64,000 nt of DNA, from NCBI GenBank assembly GCA_035296325.1, contig DATHBD010000016.1, forward strand, positions 1 through 64,000, in the 5' to 3' direction. The DNA is from DATHBD01 sp035296325. GTDB taxonomy: Bacteria; Actinomycetota; Actinomycetes; Mycobacteriales; Micromonosporaceae. A program made the position numbers and the translations under genes. Shown piece after piece: positions 27,345 to 34,637 of the stretch; positions within the stretch are counted from its first letter, which is position 1, and each line of letters starts with the position of its first letter. The notes beneath the pieces were generated by a model. That model was not told where the DNA came from and made no database searches. It was given only the letters and a program-made list of their open reading frames with translations.

Positions 27345-27937
27345 CTGTCCTCCACTTAATGATCCAATCCGCCGTGCTCCCGAGATCAATTCCAGCGATC
27401 AATCCGGCAACGGGCGGCGCGGTACCGACACCGCTTCGTCGAGCGACGGTCATGACCGGCGCCAACGACGGCGGTAAGCAAACCGCCGTGATGTCGACGT
27501 TCCTGCTCACGGGAGTCGGCAATCATGGTGTACGACCGGACCTGTGCCCGAGTCGGAGACCCCAAAGGCGGGCTGACTGACGAAGGACGCCGCTTCCTCA
27601 GTGCGTAGTGGTGGGTGGGTTCCGGATTACCAAGGCTGATCATCAGGACCTTGGCTTGCACGAGCGGTTGCTCCGCGGCCCGACATCGATCGCGGACAAG
27701 CTGGTGCAGCTCCGCTACTGACGCACAGTACCCGAGGACGTCCATCTCCGAGAGCATGGCTGCGGTCAGGCTGGAAGCGCGCCGCGGCTGGCGAGGCAGC
27801 CGGCCACCAGCAGACCGGCGAGTGCGGTGCCCCGTCGGGCCGGCCCCGCACGCCGCGTCCACATCGGCTGTTGGCAGCGTGATCAGGGCGGTTCCACAGG
27901 TCGGAATGAGTTCGACACCGCCGGAGTCGTTCCTATA
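27345..27937. other. Gene-poor, lower-GC stretch with a possible gene fragment
   Basis: A minus-strand frame (27386-27862) contains a protein-like piece starting MDVLGYCASVAELHQLVRDR and running to about NPEPTHH, then becomes Arg/Ser-rich and loses coding character. It may be a truncated or frameshifted remnant. No binding site precedes it convincingly. Nothing else supportable. Confidence 0.3.
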
Positions 27938-27986
27938 TGAGAACTGAAGTTCACACTCTTGACATCGACGGGCAACGGTCTAAGGT
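27938..27986 (+). promoter_or_regulatory. Promoter and IclR-type operator of the rhamnose catabolic operon
   Basis: Operator-like dyad TGAGAACT-GA-AGTTCACA at 27938-27955, three bases, TTGACA at 27959-27964, 16-base spacer, TAAGGT at 27981-27986. The same module with the same spacing occurs at 32778-32826. Coding starts at 28025. The shared dyad is the likely site of the IclR regulator encoded at 31909-32751. Confidence 0.75.
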
Positions 27987-28024
27987 CGCTCGTACTGGCG
28001 CCACGACGTGCTGAGGAGTCCGGC

Positions 28025-28801
28025 ATGGTGTTCGCGGTTCAGGTACTTTCCGTCGGTCGTACCGAAATCCCCGGCCCGGAACTGTTCTGGATGGCCGAGT
28101 GGGACCGGTGGTTTCCACTCTCGTTCAACGTCGTGGTGATTCGCGGTGAGGGCGTGACGGCGCTGGTCAACACGGGCGCCCCGGCCGACCTCGGACCGCT
28201 CAACCAAATCTGGAAGTCCATCCTGGGCGAGCGCGCCGAGTACCGGCGCGAACCGGAGGAAGACATCGAGGCAGGGCTGACCCGGGTGGGCATTCGACCC
28301 GACGAGGTGACCCATGTGGTGGCGACACCCTTCCAGCTCTACTCCACCGCCGGGATACCGCTGTTCCGCAACGCCCAGATCTGTCTGTCCAAGCGGGGCT
28401 GGGCGCACTTCCACACCACGAAGAATCATCCGCACGACAACCGCTGGACCTCCTTCTCGCCGGAGGTACTGATCCACCTGGTCACCGATGGCTGGGACCG
28501 GGTCAGGTTGCTGGAGGACGAGGACGAAATCGTGCCGGGCCTGCGAACCTGGTGGGCCGGCACGCACCACCGTGCCTCCATCGCGGTCGAGATCGACTCC
28601 GCGGCGGGGACGGTGGTCGCCTCCGACGCCTACTTCTACTACGAAAACGTCGAGGATGATCGCCTGCTCGGCATCAACGAAAGCATGTACGAGGCGCTCG
28701 ACTGCTACCGGCGCACCCGCCTGGTCGCCGATCACATCGTCCCGCTGTACGACCCGAAGGTCTTCGATCGCTACGCCGACGGTGTCGTCGCGACAAGGTG
28801 A
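28025..28801 (+). CDS. Metallo-beta-lactamase-fold protein lacking the HxHxDH motif; candidate L-rhamnonolactonase
   Basis: 258 residues. The fold outline of MBL/AHL-lactonase proteins is visible: VVVIRGEGVTALVNTGAP, VTHVVATPFQLYSTAGIPLF, TWWAGTHHRASIAVEID, VVASDAYFYY, ADHIVPLYDP. Where active enzymes have THxHxDH, this has ATPFQLYST, so the dinuclear zinc site is lost or rebuilt. GAGGAG lies upstream of ATG 28025; the 22-codon N-terminal extension of the longer frame is over the promoter. It is the first gene of the rhamnose operon, where a lactonase step is needed and no classical lactonase gene is present; that role is inference. Confidence 0.65.
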   Translation: MVFAVQVLSVGRTEIPGPELFWMAEWDRWFPLSFNVVVIRGEGVTALVNTGAPADLGPLNQIWKSILGERAEYRREPEEDIEAGLTRVGIRPDEVTHVVATPFQLYSTAGIPLFRNAQICLSKRGWAHFHTTKNHPHDNRWTSFSPEVLIHLVTDGWDRVRLLEDEDEIVPGLRTWWAGTHHRASIAVEIDSAAGTVVASDAYFYYENVEDDRLLGINESMYEALDCYRRTRLVADHIVPLYDPKVFDRYADGVVATR

Positions 28802-28868
28802 ACCCCACGGAGGCTGGCAACAGCGATGCGACCCGTCCCATGAAAGCAGGGTCGCCGAAGGGAGATCA

Positions 28869-29903
28869 ATGCGCGCCCTCGTCTTTCGCGGTCCGGCCGA
28901 CCTCTGCGTGGCGGACTTCCCCGATCCGGTGCCCGGCCCCGACGAGGTGCTCCTGCGCATCACGGCGACCGGGATCTGCGGGTCGGACCTGCACGGCTAT
29001 ACCGGCGAGAACGGCCGGCGGCACGCTGGACAGATCATGGGGCACGAGACGGTCGGGCGCATTGTCGGCGTGGGCAGCGCGGTGCCGGAGGATCGCAATT
29101 TGCGGCCGGGACGGGTCGCCACCGTCAATCCGGTGATCGGTTGCGGCCACTGCACCGCCTGCGCCGCCGGGGACGAGCACCGGTGCGTCCGCCGTCGAGT
29201 CATCGGGGTCGACCCGACCCTGCGGTCGGCCTTCGCCGAGCTGATGACAGCCCCGGCCGGCAATGTGATTCTGTTGCCGGACGATGTACCGGAGGAGTAC
29301 GGCGCCCTGGTCGAGCCACTCGCCGTCGGGTACCACGCCGCTGTCCGTGGCGCGATCACGCCTCAGGATCGGGTGCTCGTGGTGGGCGGCGGCCCAATCG
29401 GTCAGGCCTGCGCGCTGGCGGCACGGCGGCTGGGCGCCTCGCGGATCGCGGTCAGCGACCTGAGCCCGCACCGCCGCGCGCTGCTGGGAAAGCTGGCCCT
29501 CGCCACGATCGACCCGGCCGACGGCGCGGTGGGCGAGCGGGTGCGGGCGCTGCTCGACGGACCGGCCGACGTGGTGCTCGACGCGGTCGGCACCGGAGCC
29601 AGCCTCGCCGATGCGTTCGCCGGTTCGGCGTTTGGGGCCCGGATCGTGCTCGTCGGCATGAACGCCCCGGAGATCACCCTGCAGGCGTACGAGATCAGCA
29701 CGCAGGAGCGCAGCATCACCGGCAGCTTCTGCTACCCCTCCGCCGAGTTTCGTCAAACGGCGGACTGGGTGGCAACCGGCCCACCTGAGCTGGCGCACCT
29801 GATCGAGGGCCGCACGCCGCTGGCCGGCGGGCCGGATGCGTTCGCCGGACTCGCGTCAGGCGAGCTGACCGCGAGCAAGGTGCTGGTGCTGTGCCAGTCC
29901 TGA
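28869..29903 (+). CDS. Zinc-dependent medium-chain alcohol dehydrogenase
   Basis: 344 residues. Catalytic zinc motif ATGICGSDLHGY, GHETVGRIVGVG, structural-zinc cysteines in GCGHCTACAAGDEHRC, and Rossmann motif VVGGGPIGQACALAA. NAD(P)-dependent oxidation of a sugar acid or alcohol is expected; in this operon it could oxidise 2-keto-3-deoxy-L-rhamnonate or handle lactaldehyde. ATG 28869 has GGGAG before it. Overlaps the next gene by 13 bases. Confidence 0.88.
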   Translation: MRALVFRGPADLCVADFPDPVPGPDEVLLRITATGICGSDLHGYTGENGRRHAGQIMGHETVGRIVGVGSAVPEDRNLRPGRVATVNPVIGCGHCTACAAGDEHRCVRRRVIGVDPTLRSAFAELMTAPAGNVILLPDDVPEEYGALVEPLAVGYHAAVRGAITPQDRVLVVGGGPIGQACALAARRLGASRIAVSDLSPHRRALLGKLALATIDPADGAVGERVRALLDGPADVVLDAVGTGASLADAFAGSAFGARIVLVGMNAPEITLQAYEISTQERSITGSFCYPSAEFRQTADWVATGPPELAHLIEGRTPLAGGPDAFAGLASGELTASKVLVLCQS

Positions 29904-31129
29904 CCGGACAGCGGGTACGCCAGCTTCGCGCGTACACCATCGGTGGGGCCGGCCAGGCCGGGGCGGGCGGCGAGCGCGGCGGTGAGGCGCAGCCGGCCGG
30001 CGGTGCCGACTACCACGACCAGGCCGCCGGGCACTGGATCGACGACCACATCGCCACGCCCATGGCCCGCTATCCGCAGTACCGGCAGAGCCGGCAGTCC
30101 TTCGGCATCAACGTGCTGGGCACGCTGGTGGTCGAGGCGGAGGCGGACGACGGGACGGTGGGCTTCGGCGTCACCACCGGGGGCGAGCCCGGTGCCTGGA
30201 TCGTGGAGCGGCACCTGGCCCGGCTCGTCGAGGGCCAGCTGGTCACCGACCTGGAGAAGATGTGGGACCAGATGTACCTGTCCACGCTGCACTACGGGCG
30301 TAAGGGCCTGGTACTCAATGCGATCAGCGGCGTCGACCTGGCGCTGTGGGACCTGCTCGGTCAGCTCCGCGAAGCTCCGGTGCACCACCTGCTCGGCGGC
30401 GCCGTCCGCGACGAGCTGATCTTCTACGCCACCGGTCCCCGACCCGACCTGGCCGAGCAGATGGGCTTCATCGGGGGCAAGTTGCCACTGCACCACGCGC
30501 CCGCGGAGGGCGCCGGCGGCATGCGCCGCAATCTGGACGCGCTGCGGACCATGCGGGACCGGGTCAGCGACGGCTTCTGGCTGATGCTCGACTGCTGGAT
30601 GTCGCTGGACCTGGACTACGCCACCAGACTGGCGCACGCCGCCGACGAGTTCGGCCTGCGCTGGATGGAGGAGCCGCTGCACCCGGACGACTACTGGGGC
30701 TACACGGAGCTCCGCCGCCGGATGCCGCCACGCATGCTGCTCACCACCGGCGAGCACGAGGCGACCCGCTGGGGGTTCCGCCTGCTGCTCGAGATGGGCT
30801 GCGCCGACATCCTGCAACCCGATGTCGGCTGGTGCGGCGGCATCACGGAGCTACTGCGGATCTCGGCGCTGGCCGACGCCTACGGCAAGGCGGTGGTACC
30901 GCACGGCTCGAGCGTCTACTCGTACCACTTCGTGGTGACGCGGCCGAACAGTCCGTACGCGGAGTTCCTGATGATGCATCCGGACGGCAGCGAGGTCGTG
31001 CCGATGATGCACCCGCTCCTCATCGACGAGCCGGTGCCGGTCAACGGCAGGCTGACCGTGCCCGACCGGCCAGGCTTCGGTGTCCGGCTCAACCCGGCGG
31101 TGTCGATGCACCGCCCGTACACACACTGA
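29891..31129 (+). CDS. rhmD: L-rhamnonate dehydratase
   Basis: 412 residues, mandelate-racemase/enolase superfamily. It closely follows E. coli-type RhmD: HWIDDHIATPMARYPQY, SFGINVLGTLVVE, GFIGGKLP, QPDVGWCGGITE, VVPHGSSVYSYH and the ending RPYTH. Metal ligands Asp in WLMLDCWMS, Glu in WMEEPL and Glu in GEHE are present, as is the catalytic His in PHGSS. It dehydrates L-rhamnonate to 2-keto-3-deoxy-L-rhamnonate. GTG 29891 start lies inside the 3' end of the dehydrogenase gene. Confidence 0.93.
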   Translation: MPVLTGQRVRQLRAYTIGGAGQAGAGGERGGEAQPAGGADYHDQAAGHWIDDHIATPMARYPQYRQSRQSFGINVLGTLVVEAEADDGTVGFGVTTGGEPGAWIVERHLARLVEGQLVTDLEKMWDQMYLSTLHYGRKGLVLNAISGVDLALWDLLGQLREAPVHHLLGGAVRDELIFYATGPRPDLAEQMGFIGGKLPLHHAPAEGAGGMRRNLDALRTMRDRVSDGFWLMLDCWMSLDLDYATRLAHAADEFGLRWMEEPLHPDDYWGYTELRRRMPPRMLLTTGEHEATRWGFRLLLEMGCADILQPDVGWCGGITELLRISALADAYGKAVVPHGSSVYSYHFVVTRPNSPYAEFLMMHPDGSEVVPMMHPLLIDEPVPVNGRLTVPDRPGFGVRLNPAVSMHRPYTH

Positions 31130-31166
31130 ACCGCGCGGGGTCGCGCAGCCGGCAGAGGGGTGCAGC

Positions 31167-31961
31167 ATGAACGTGGAGTTGGGCGGCAGGGCCGCGTTGG
31201 TCACCGGCGCGTCGAGGGGTATCGGGCGCGGCATCGCGCTCGGCCTCGCAGCGGCCGGCGCGGACGTGGCGGTCAACTATCACGTTCCGCCCGAAGCGGA
31301 GTTCGGCCACGACAACGCCGAGGACGCCGCCGCGGTGGTCGCCGAAATTGAGGCGATGGGGCGTCGCGCCATCGCCGTGCGGGCCGATGTCTCGGTGGGC
31401 CCAGCCGTCGGCGCGATGGTCGAGGATGTGACGCAGCGCCTCGGCGGGCTCGACATCCTGGTCAACAGCGCCGGCATCTGCCCGTTCCACGACGTGTTGA
31501 CGATGCCCGAAGAGCTCTGGGACAGGGTCCACGGGGTCAACCTGAAGGGGGCGTTCCTCTGCTCACAGGCGGCGGCCCGGGTGATGGTGCAGCAGGGCCG
31601 CGGCGGCCGGATCGTCAGCGTGAGCTCGATCAGCGCGCTGGTCGGCGGAGCCCAGCAGGCGCACTACACGCCGACGAAGGCGGGCATGCACTCCCTGATG
31701 CAGTCGATGGCGATCTCCCTCGGTCCACATGGGATCACGTGCAACTCCGTGCTACCCGGTGCGATCGGGACCGACATCAACCGGGCAGACTGGTCGAACC
31801 CCGACAAGGCGGCGCTGCTGAACAACCGGATCCCGCTGGGTCGGTTCGGAACGCCGGCCGATGTCGCGGATCCGGTGGTGTTCCTCGCCTCCGACGCGGC
31901 CCGGTACGTCACCGGGGCGAGTCTCCTCGTGGACGGCGGGCTGTTCGTGAATCTGCAGTAG
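31167..31961 (+). CDS. SDR oxidoreductase, probable L-rhamnose 1-dehydrogenase
   Basis: 264 residues. Cofactor motif TGASRGIGRG, NSAGICPFHD, catalytic Ser and YTPTK (Tyr-X3-Lys). The segment SSISALVGGAQQAHYTPTKA and the ending ASLLVDGGLFVNLQ match what I know of the L-rhamnose 1-dehydrogenases of the non-phosphorylating pathway. It would oxidise L-rhamnose to L-rhamnono-lactone. AGAGGGG precedes ATG 31167. Its last 53 bases overlap the convergent IclR gene. Confidence 0.85.
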   Translation: MNVELGGRAALVTGASRGIGRGIALGLAAAGADVAVNYHVPPEAEFGHDNAEDAAAVVAEIEAMGRRAIAVRADVSVGPAVGAMVEDVTQRLGGLDILVNSAGICPFHDVLTMPEELWDRVHGVNLKGAFLCSQAAARVMVQQGRGGRIVSVSSISALVGGAQQAHYTPTKAGMHSLMQSMAISLGPHGITCNSVLPGAIGTDINRADWSNPDKAALLNNRIPLGRFGTPADVADPVVFLASDAARYVTGASLLVDGGLFVNLQ

Positions 31962-32751
31962 CGGGCGCATCGGTCCAGCCGAGAGCTGCGGAGAGGCTGC
32001 CGCACGCCTCGGCGAGCAGGGCGCGGGCCTGCTCGATGCGTTCGGCGCGGAACCGGATCGATGGCACGGAGACGCTCATCCCGGCGACGACCCGGCCGGT
32101 GTGGTCGCGCACCGGCGCGGCGACGCAGCGGACCCCGAGGGTGTACTCCTCGCGATCCAGACTGTGCCCGCGGGCCCGGATGGTGGCGAACTCGCGCTCC
32201 AGCGCCACCGGCTCGGTGATGGTGTGCGGGGTGAAGCGCTCCAACGGCTGGCTGTACAGCAGCGCCTGGCGCTCCTCGGTCGCCAGGTCGGCGAGCAGCA
32301 CCTTGCCGACGCCGGTGGCGTGCGCCTCCAGCCGGCGGCCGATCGCCGAGGCGAGCACGAGCAGTTGGCTGCCTTCCACCTTGGCGACGTAGACGTTGTA
32401 CCGGCCGTCGCGCACCGCGAGCTGGACCGTGTCGGCGAACGCGTCGCGGACGCGCTCCATGTACGGCCGGGCCCGCTCGGCGAGGTCGACGGCGCGCAGA
32501 TAGGCGTTGCCGGCCTGCCAGGCACGGATGCCGAGGGTGTAGCGCCGGGTGACCGGATCAAGCTCGGCCCAGCCGGACTGGACCACCGTGCGCAACAGGT
32601 TGTGCAAGCTGGACCGTGGGTAGCCGAGTGCCTCCGAGATCTCGGTGAAGGTCAGCGCCCCTCTGGTTTGGGTGAACAGCTCAAGGATCGCCAAGGTCCG
32701 CTGAGCGGACTTGACGCTCCCGCCCTCACCGTCGCGGCTCTGCTCGCTCAC
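31909..32751 (-). CDS. IclR-family regulator of the rhamnose genes
   Basis: 280 residues. N-terminal winged helix (SAQRTLAILELF, TFTEISEALGYPRSSLHNLL) and C-terminal IclR effector domain (ATGVGKVLLADLA, GVRCVAAPVRDHTGRVVAGM). Divergent from the transporter operon and convergent with the SDR gene, whose 3' end it overlaps by 53 bases. The shared dyad at 27938 and 32778 is its probable binding site. GTG 32751 is the given start; its GGGAG is very close, so an internal start is possible. Confidence 0.9.
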   Translation of the reverse strand: MSEQSRDGEGGSVKSAQRTLAILELFTQTRGALTFTEISEALGYPRSSLHNLLRTVVQSGWAELDPVTRRYTLGIRAWQAGNAYLRAVDLAERARPYMERVRDAFADTVQLAVRDGRYNVYVAKVEGSQLLVLASAIGRRLEAHATGVGKVLLADLATEERQALLYSQPLERFTPHTITEPVALEREFATIRARGHSLDREEYTLGVRCVAAPVRDHTGRVVAGMSVSVPSIRFRAERIEQARALLAEACGSLSAALGWTDAPATADSRTARRPRGDSPR

Positions 32752-32777
32752 TCCCGCAGCCTAACGCAAGTTCTCAT

Positions 32778-32826
32778 ATGTGAATCCAAGTTCACACTGT
32801 TGACATCCAAGGGTAACGGTTTAAGG
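32778..32826 (+). promoter_or_regulatory. Promoter and IclR-type operator of the rhamnoside transport/hydrolase operon
   Basis: Dyad TGTGAATC-CA-AGTTCACA at 32778-32795, three bases, TTGACA at 32799-32804, 16-base spacer, TAAGGT at 32821-32826. A further AAGTTCTCA half-site lies at 32768-32776, closer to the iclR gene, and may serve autoregulation. Coding starts at 32866. Near-identical to the module at 27938. Confidence 0.78.
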
Positions 32827-32865
32827 TCGCTGCTATCGGTGAGTGGCCGGATGCAGAGGTGTGAC

Positions 32866-33819
32866 ATGGCTCGGACCCTGGAGCGCCACGCGACGGCGGC
32901 CGATGCTGACGCTGCGGAAAATGGTAGTCGCAGCGGTGTCCGGCGCCAGGTTCGTCCGACCGCGCCGTGGTGGTTTCTGCTGCCCGCCATCGCGCTGTAC
33001 CTCTTTATCGTGCTGGTCCCCAGCGCCCGCGGGGCCTGGATCGCGCTGACCGACTGGGACGGTCTCCGGCCGGTCAAGAACTTCGTCGGCCTCGCCAATT
33101 TCCGCGAGATCCTGACCGACCCTGCCGGTCGCAGCGCGGCGATCAACACCTTCGTCATCGCCGTCGCGATCACCGTGATCCAGAACGCGATCGGACTGCT
33201 GCTCGCCCTCGGGGTCAATGCCCGGATCAAGAGCCGCAACCTGCTCCGGGTCATCCTGTTCACCCCCGCCGTGATGACGCCCGTGGTCACCGCCTACCTG
33301 TGGAAGTACATGTACGCGCCGGAAGGTGCGATCAACGGCCTACTCAGCGCGCTCGGGCTGCAGTCCCTGCGGCAGGACTTCCTCGGCAATCAGGACCTGG
33401 TGATCTGGTCGGTGGTCGGCGTCGTGGTGTGGCAGTTCGCCGGCTACTCGATGGTCATCTTCCTCGCCGGCCTCCAGGGCATCTCCCCTGACACGCTGGA
33501 GCAGGCCGCGGTGGACGGCGCCGGCCCGATCAGCCGGTTCTGGCACATCGTTCGGCCCGGCCTGGCCCCGGCCATCACTGTCAATCTGATGCTGTCGATC
33601 ATCGGTGGCCTGAAACTCTTCGACCAGGTGTGGGTGATGACCGGGGGTGGACCGGGCCACGCCTCGGAGACGTTGTCCACGCTGATCTACAAGAACGCCT
33701 TCCAGTTCAACGAGTTCGCCTACAGCAACGCCCTGGCGCTGGTGCTCACGGTATTCGTGGCGATCTTCGCGGCCGGGCAGTACCGCCTGCTCGGTCGCCA
33801 GGACGGAAGCGCCGAATGA
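32866..33819 (+). CDS. CUT1 sugar ABC transporter permease (MalF/UgpA type)
   Basis: 317 residues, six or so membrane helices beginning near WWFLLPAIALYLFIVLVPS. The EAA loop reads LEQAAVDGAGPISRFWHIVRP, as in binding-protein-dependent permeases. AGAGGTG precedes ATG 32866; the 572-codon frame upstream is antisense to iclR and rejected. Pairs with the next gene. In this context rhamnosides or rhamnose are the likely cargo. Confidence 0.92.
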   Translation: MARTLERHATAADADAAENGSRSGVRRQVRPTAPWWFLLPAIALYLFIVLVPSARGAWIALTDWDGLRPVKNFVGLANFREILTDPAGRSAAINTFVIAVAITVIQNAIGLLLALGVNARIKSRNLLRVILFTPAVMTPVVTAYLWKYMYAPEGAINGLLSALGLQSLRQDFLGNQDLVIWSVVGVVVWQFAGYSMVIFLAGLQGISPDTLEQAAVDGAGPISRFWHIVRPGLAPAITVNLMLSIIGGLKLFDQVWVMTGGGPGHASETLSTLIYKNAFQFNEFAYSNALALVLTVFVAIFAAGQYRLLGRQDGSAE

Positions 33820-34637
33820 ACCGCTACCGGCTGCCCACGTTCGGCCTGGAAGTCGTGATGATCGCGGTCGCGGCGTTGTTCGCGTTCCCGCTGTACGTCC
33901 TGGTCAACATTTCCCTGCGGGAGTCCAACGACCCGACGTCGCCGTCCGCCCCGACGACCGCGCCGACGCTGCACAACTACGGCGACGCCTGGCAGCAGGC
34001 CGGGCTCGCCGGCGCCATCGTGAACAGCGTTGTCGTGACGGTGCTCAGTGTCGCCATCGTGGTGCTGGTGTCGGCCACCGCGGCGTACACCCTGGCCCGG
34101 GTGACAGCGCACTGGTCACGTGCCGCCTTTTTGTTGATCATGCTGGGTCTGCTGCTGCCCTTCCAACTCGCGTTGATCCCGCTGTACCTCACCATGAACG
34201 ACCTCGGGCTGCTCGGCACGCTCTGGTCGCTCGTGCTGTTCTACAGCGGCCTGCAGGTCCCGTTCACGACGTTCCTGTACGTCGGCTTCATCCGGGTACT
34301 GCCGGGCGTCTACGAGGAGGCCGGGATCCTCGACGGCTGTGGTCCGGTCCAGCTCTTCCGCCGGGTGGTGTTTCCCATGCTCCGCCCGGTCACCGGCACC
34401 GCCGTGATCCTGAACGCCATCTTCATCTGGAACGACTTCCTCACTCCCCTGCTGTACCTGCAGGGCAGTGACCAACAGACCATCCCGGTGGCCATCTACG
34501 GCTTCGTCGGCCAGTACTTCTCCAACTGGCCGCTGGTCTTCGCCGGGCTCGTGATCGGCGTGCTGCCCATTCTGATCGTCTACTTCCTCATGCAGCGGCG
34601 CATCATCGTGGGCTTCACCGGAGGGCTGAAAGGATGA
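33816..34637 (+). CDS. CUT1 sugar ABC transporter permease (MalG/UgpE type)
   Basis: 273 residues, six hydrophobic segments; EAA loop YEEAGILDGCGPVQLFRRVVFP, C-terminal MQRRIIVGFTGGLKG, the usual ending of MalG-like subunits. ATG 33816 overlaps the previous stop (ATGA). No ATPase gene lies in the operon, so a shared MsiK-type ATPase elsewhere is expected. Confidence 0.93.
   Translation: MNRYRLPTFGLEVVMIAVAALFAFPLYVLVNISLRESNDPTSPSAPTTAPTLHNYGDAWQQAGLAGAIVNSVVVTVLSVAIVVLVSATAAYTLARVTAHWSRAAFLLIMLGLLLPFQLALIPLYLTMNDLGLLGTLWSLVLFYSGLQVPFTTFLYVGFIRVLPGVYEEAGILDGCGPVQLFRRVVFPMLRPVTGTAVILNAIFIWNDFLTPLLYLQGSDQQTIPVAIYGFVGQYFSNWPLVFAGLVIGVLPILIVYFLMQRRIIVGFTGGLKG

Noticed and set aside
27615..27947. 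110-codon plus-strand frame ahead of the rhamnose operon
   Set aside because: Cys/Ser/Arg-rich, no start signal, runs into the operator region.
32101..32865. N-terminal extension of the first sugar permease
   Set aside because: Runs antisense through iclR and over the promoter/operator; ATG 32866 has its own binding site.
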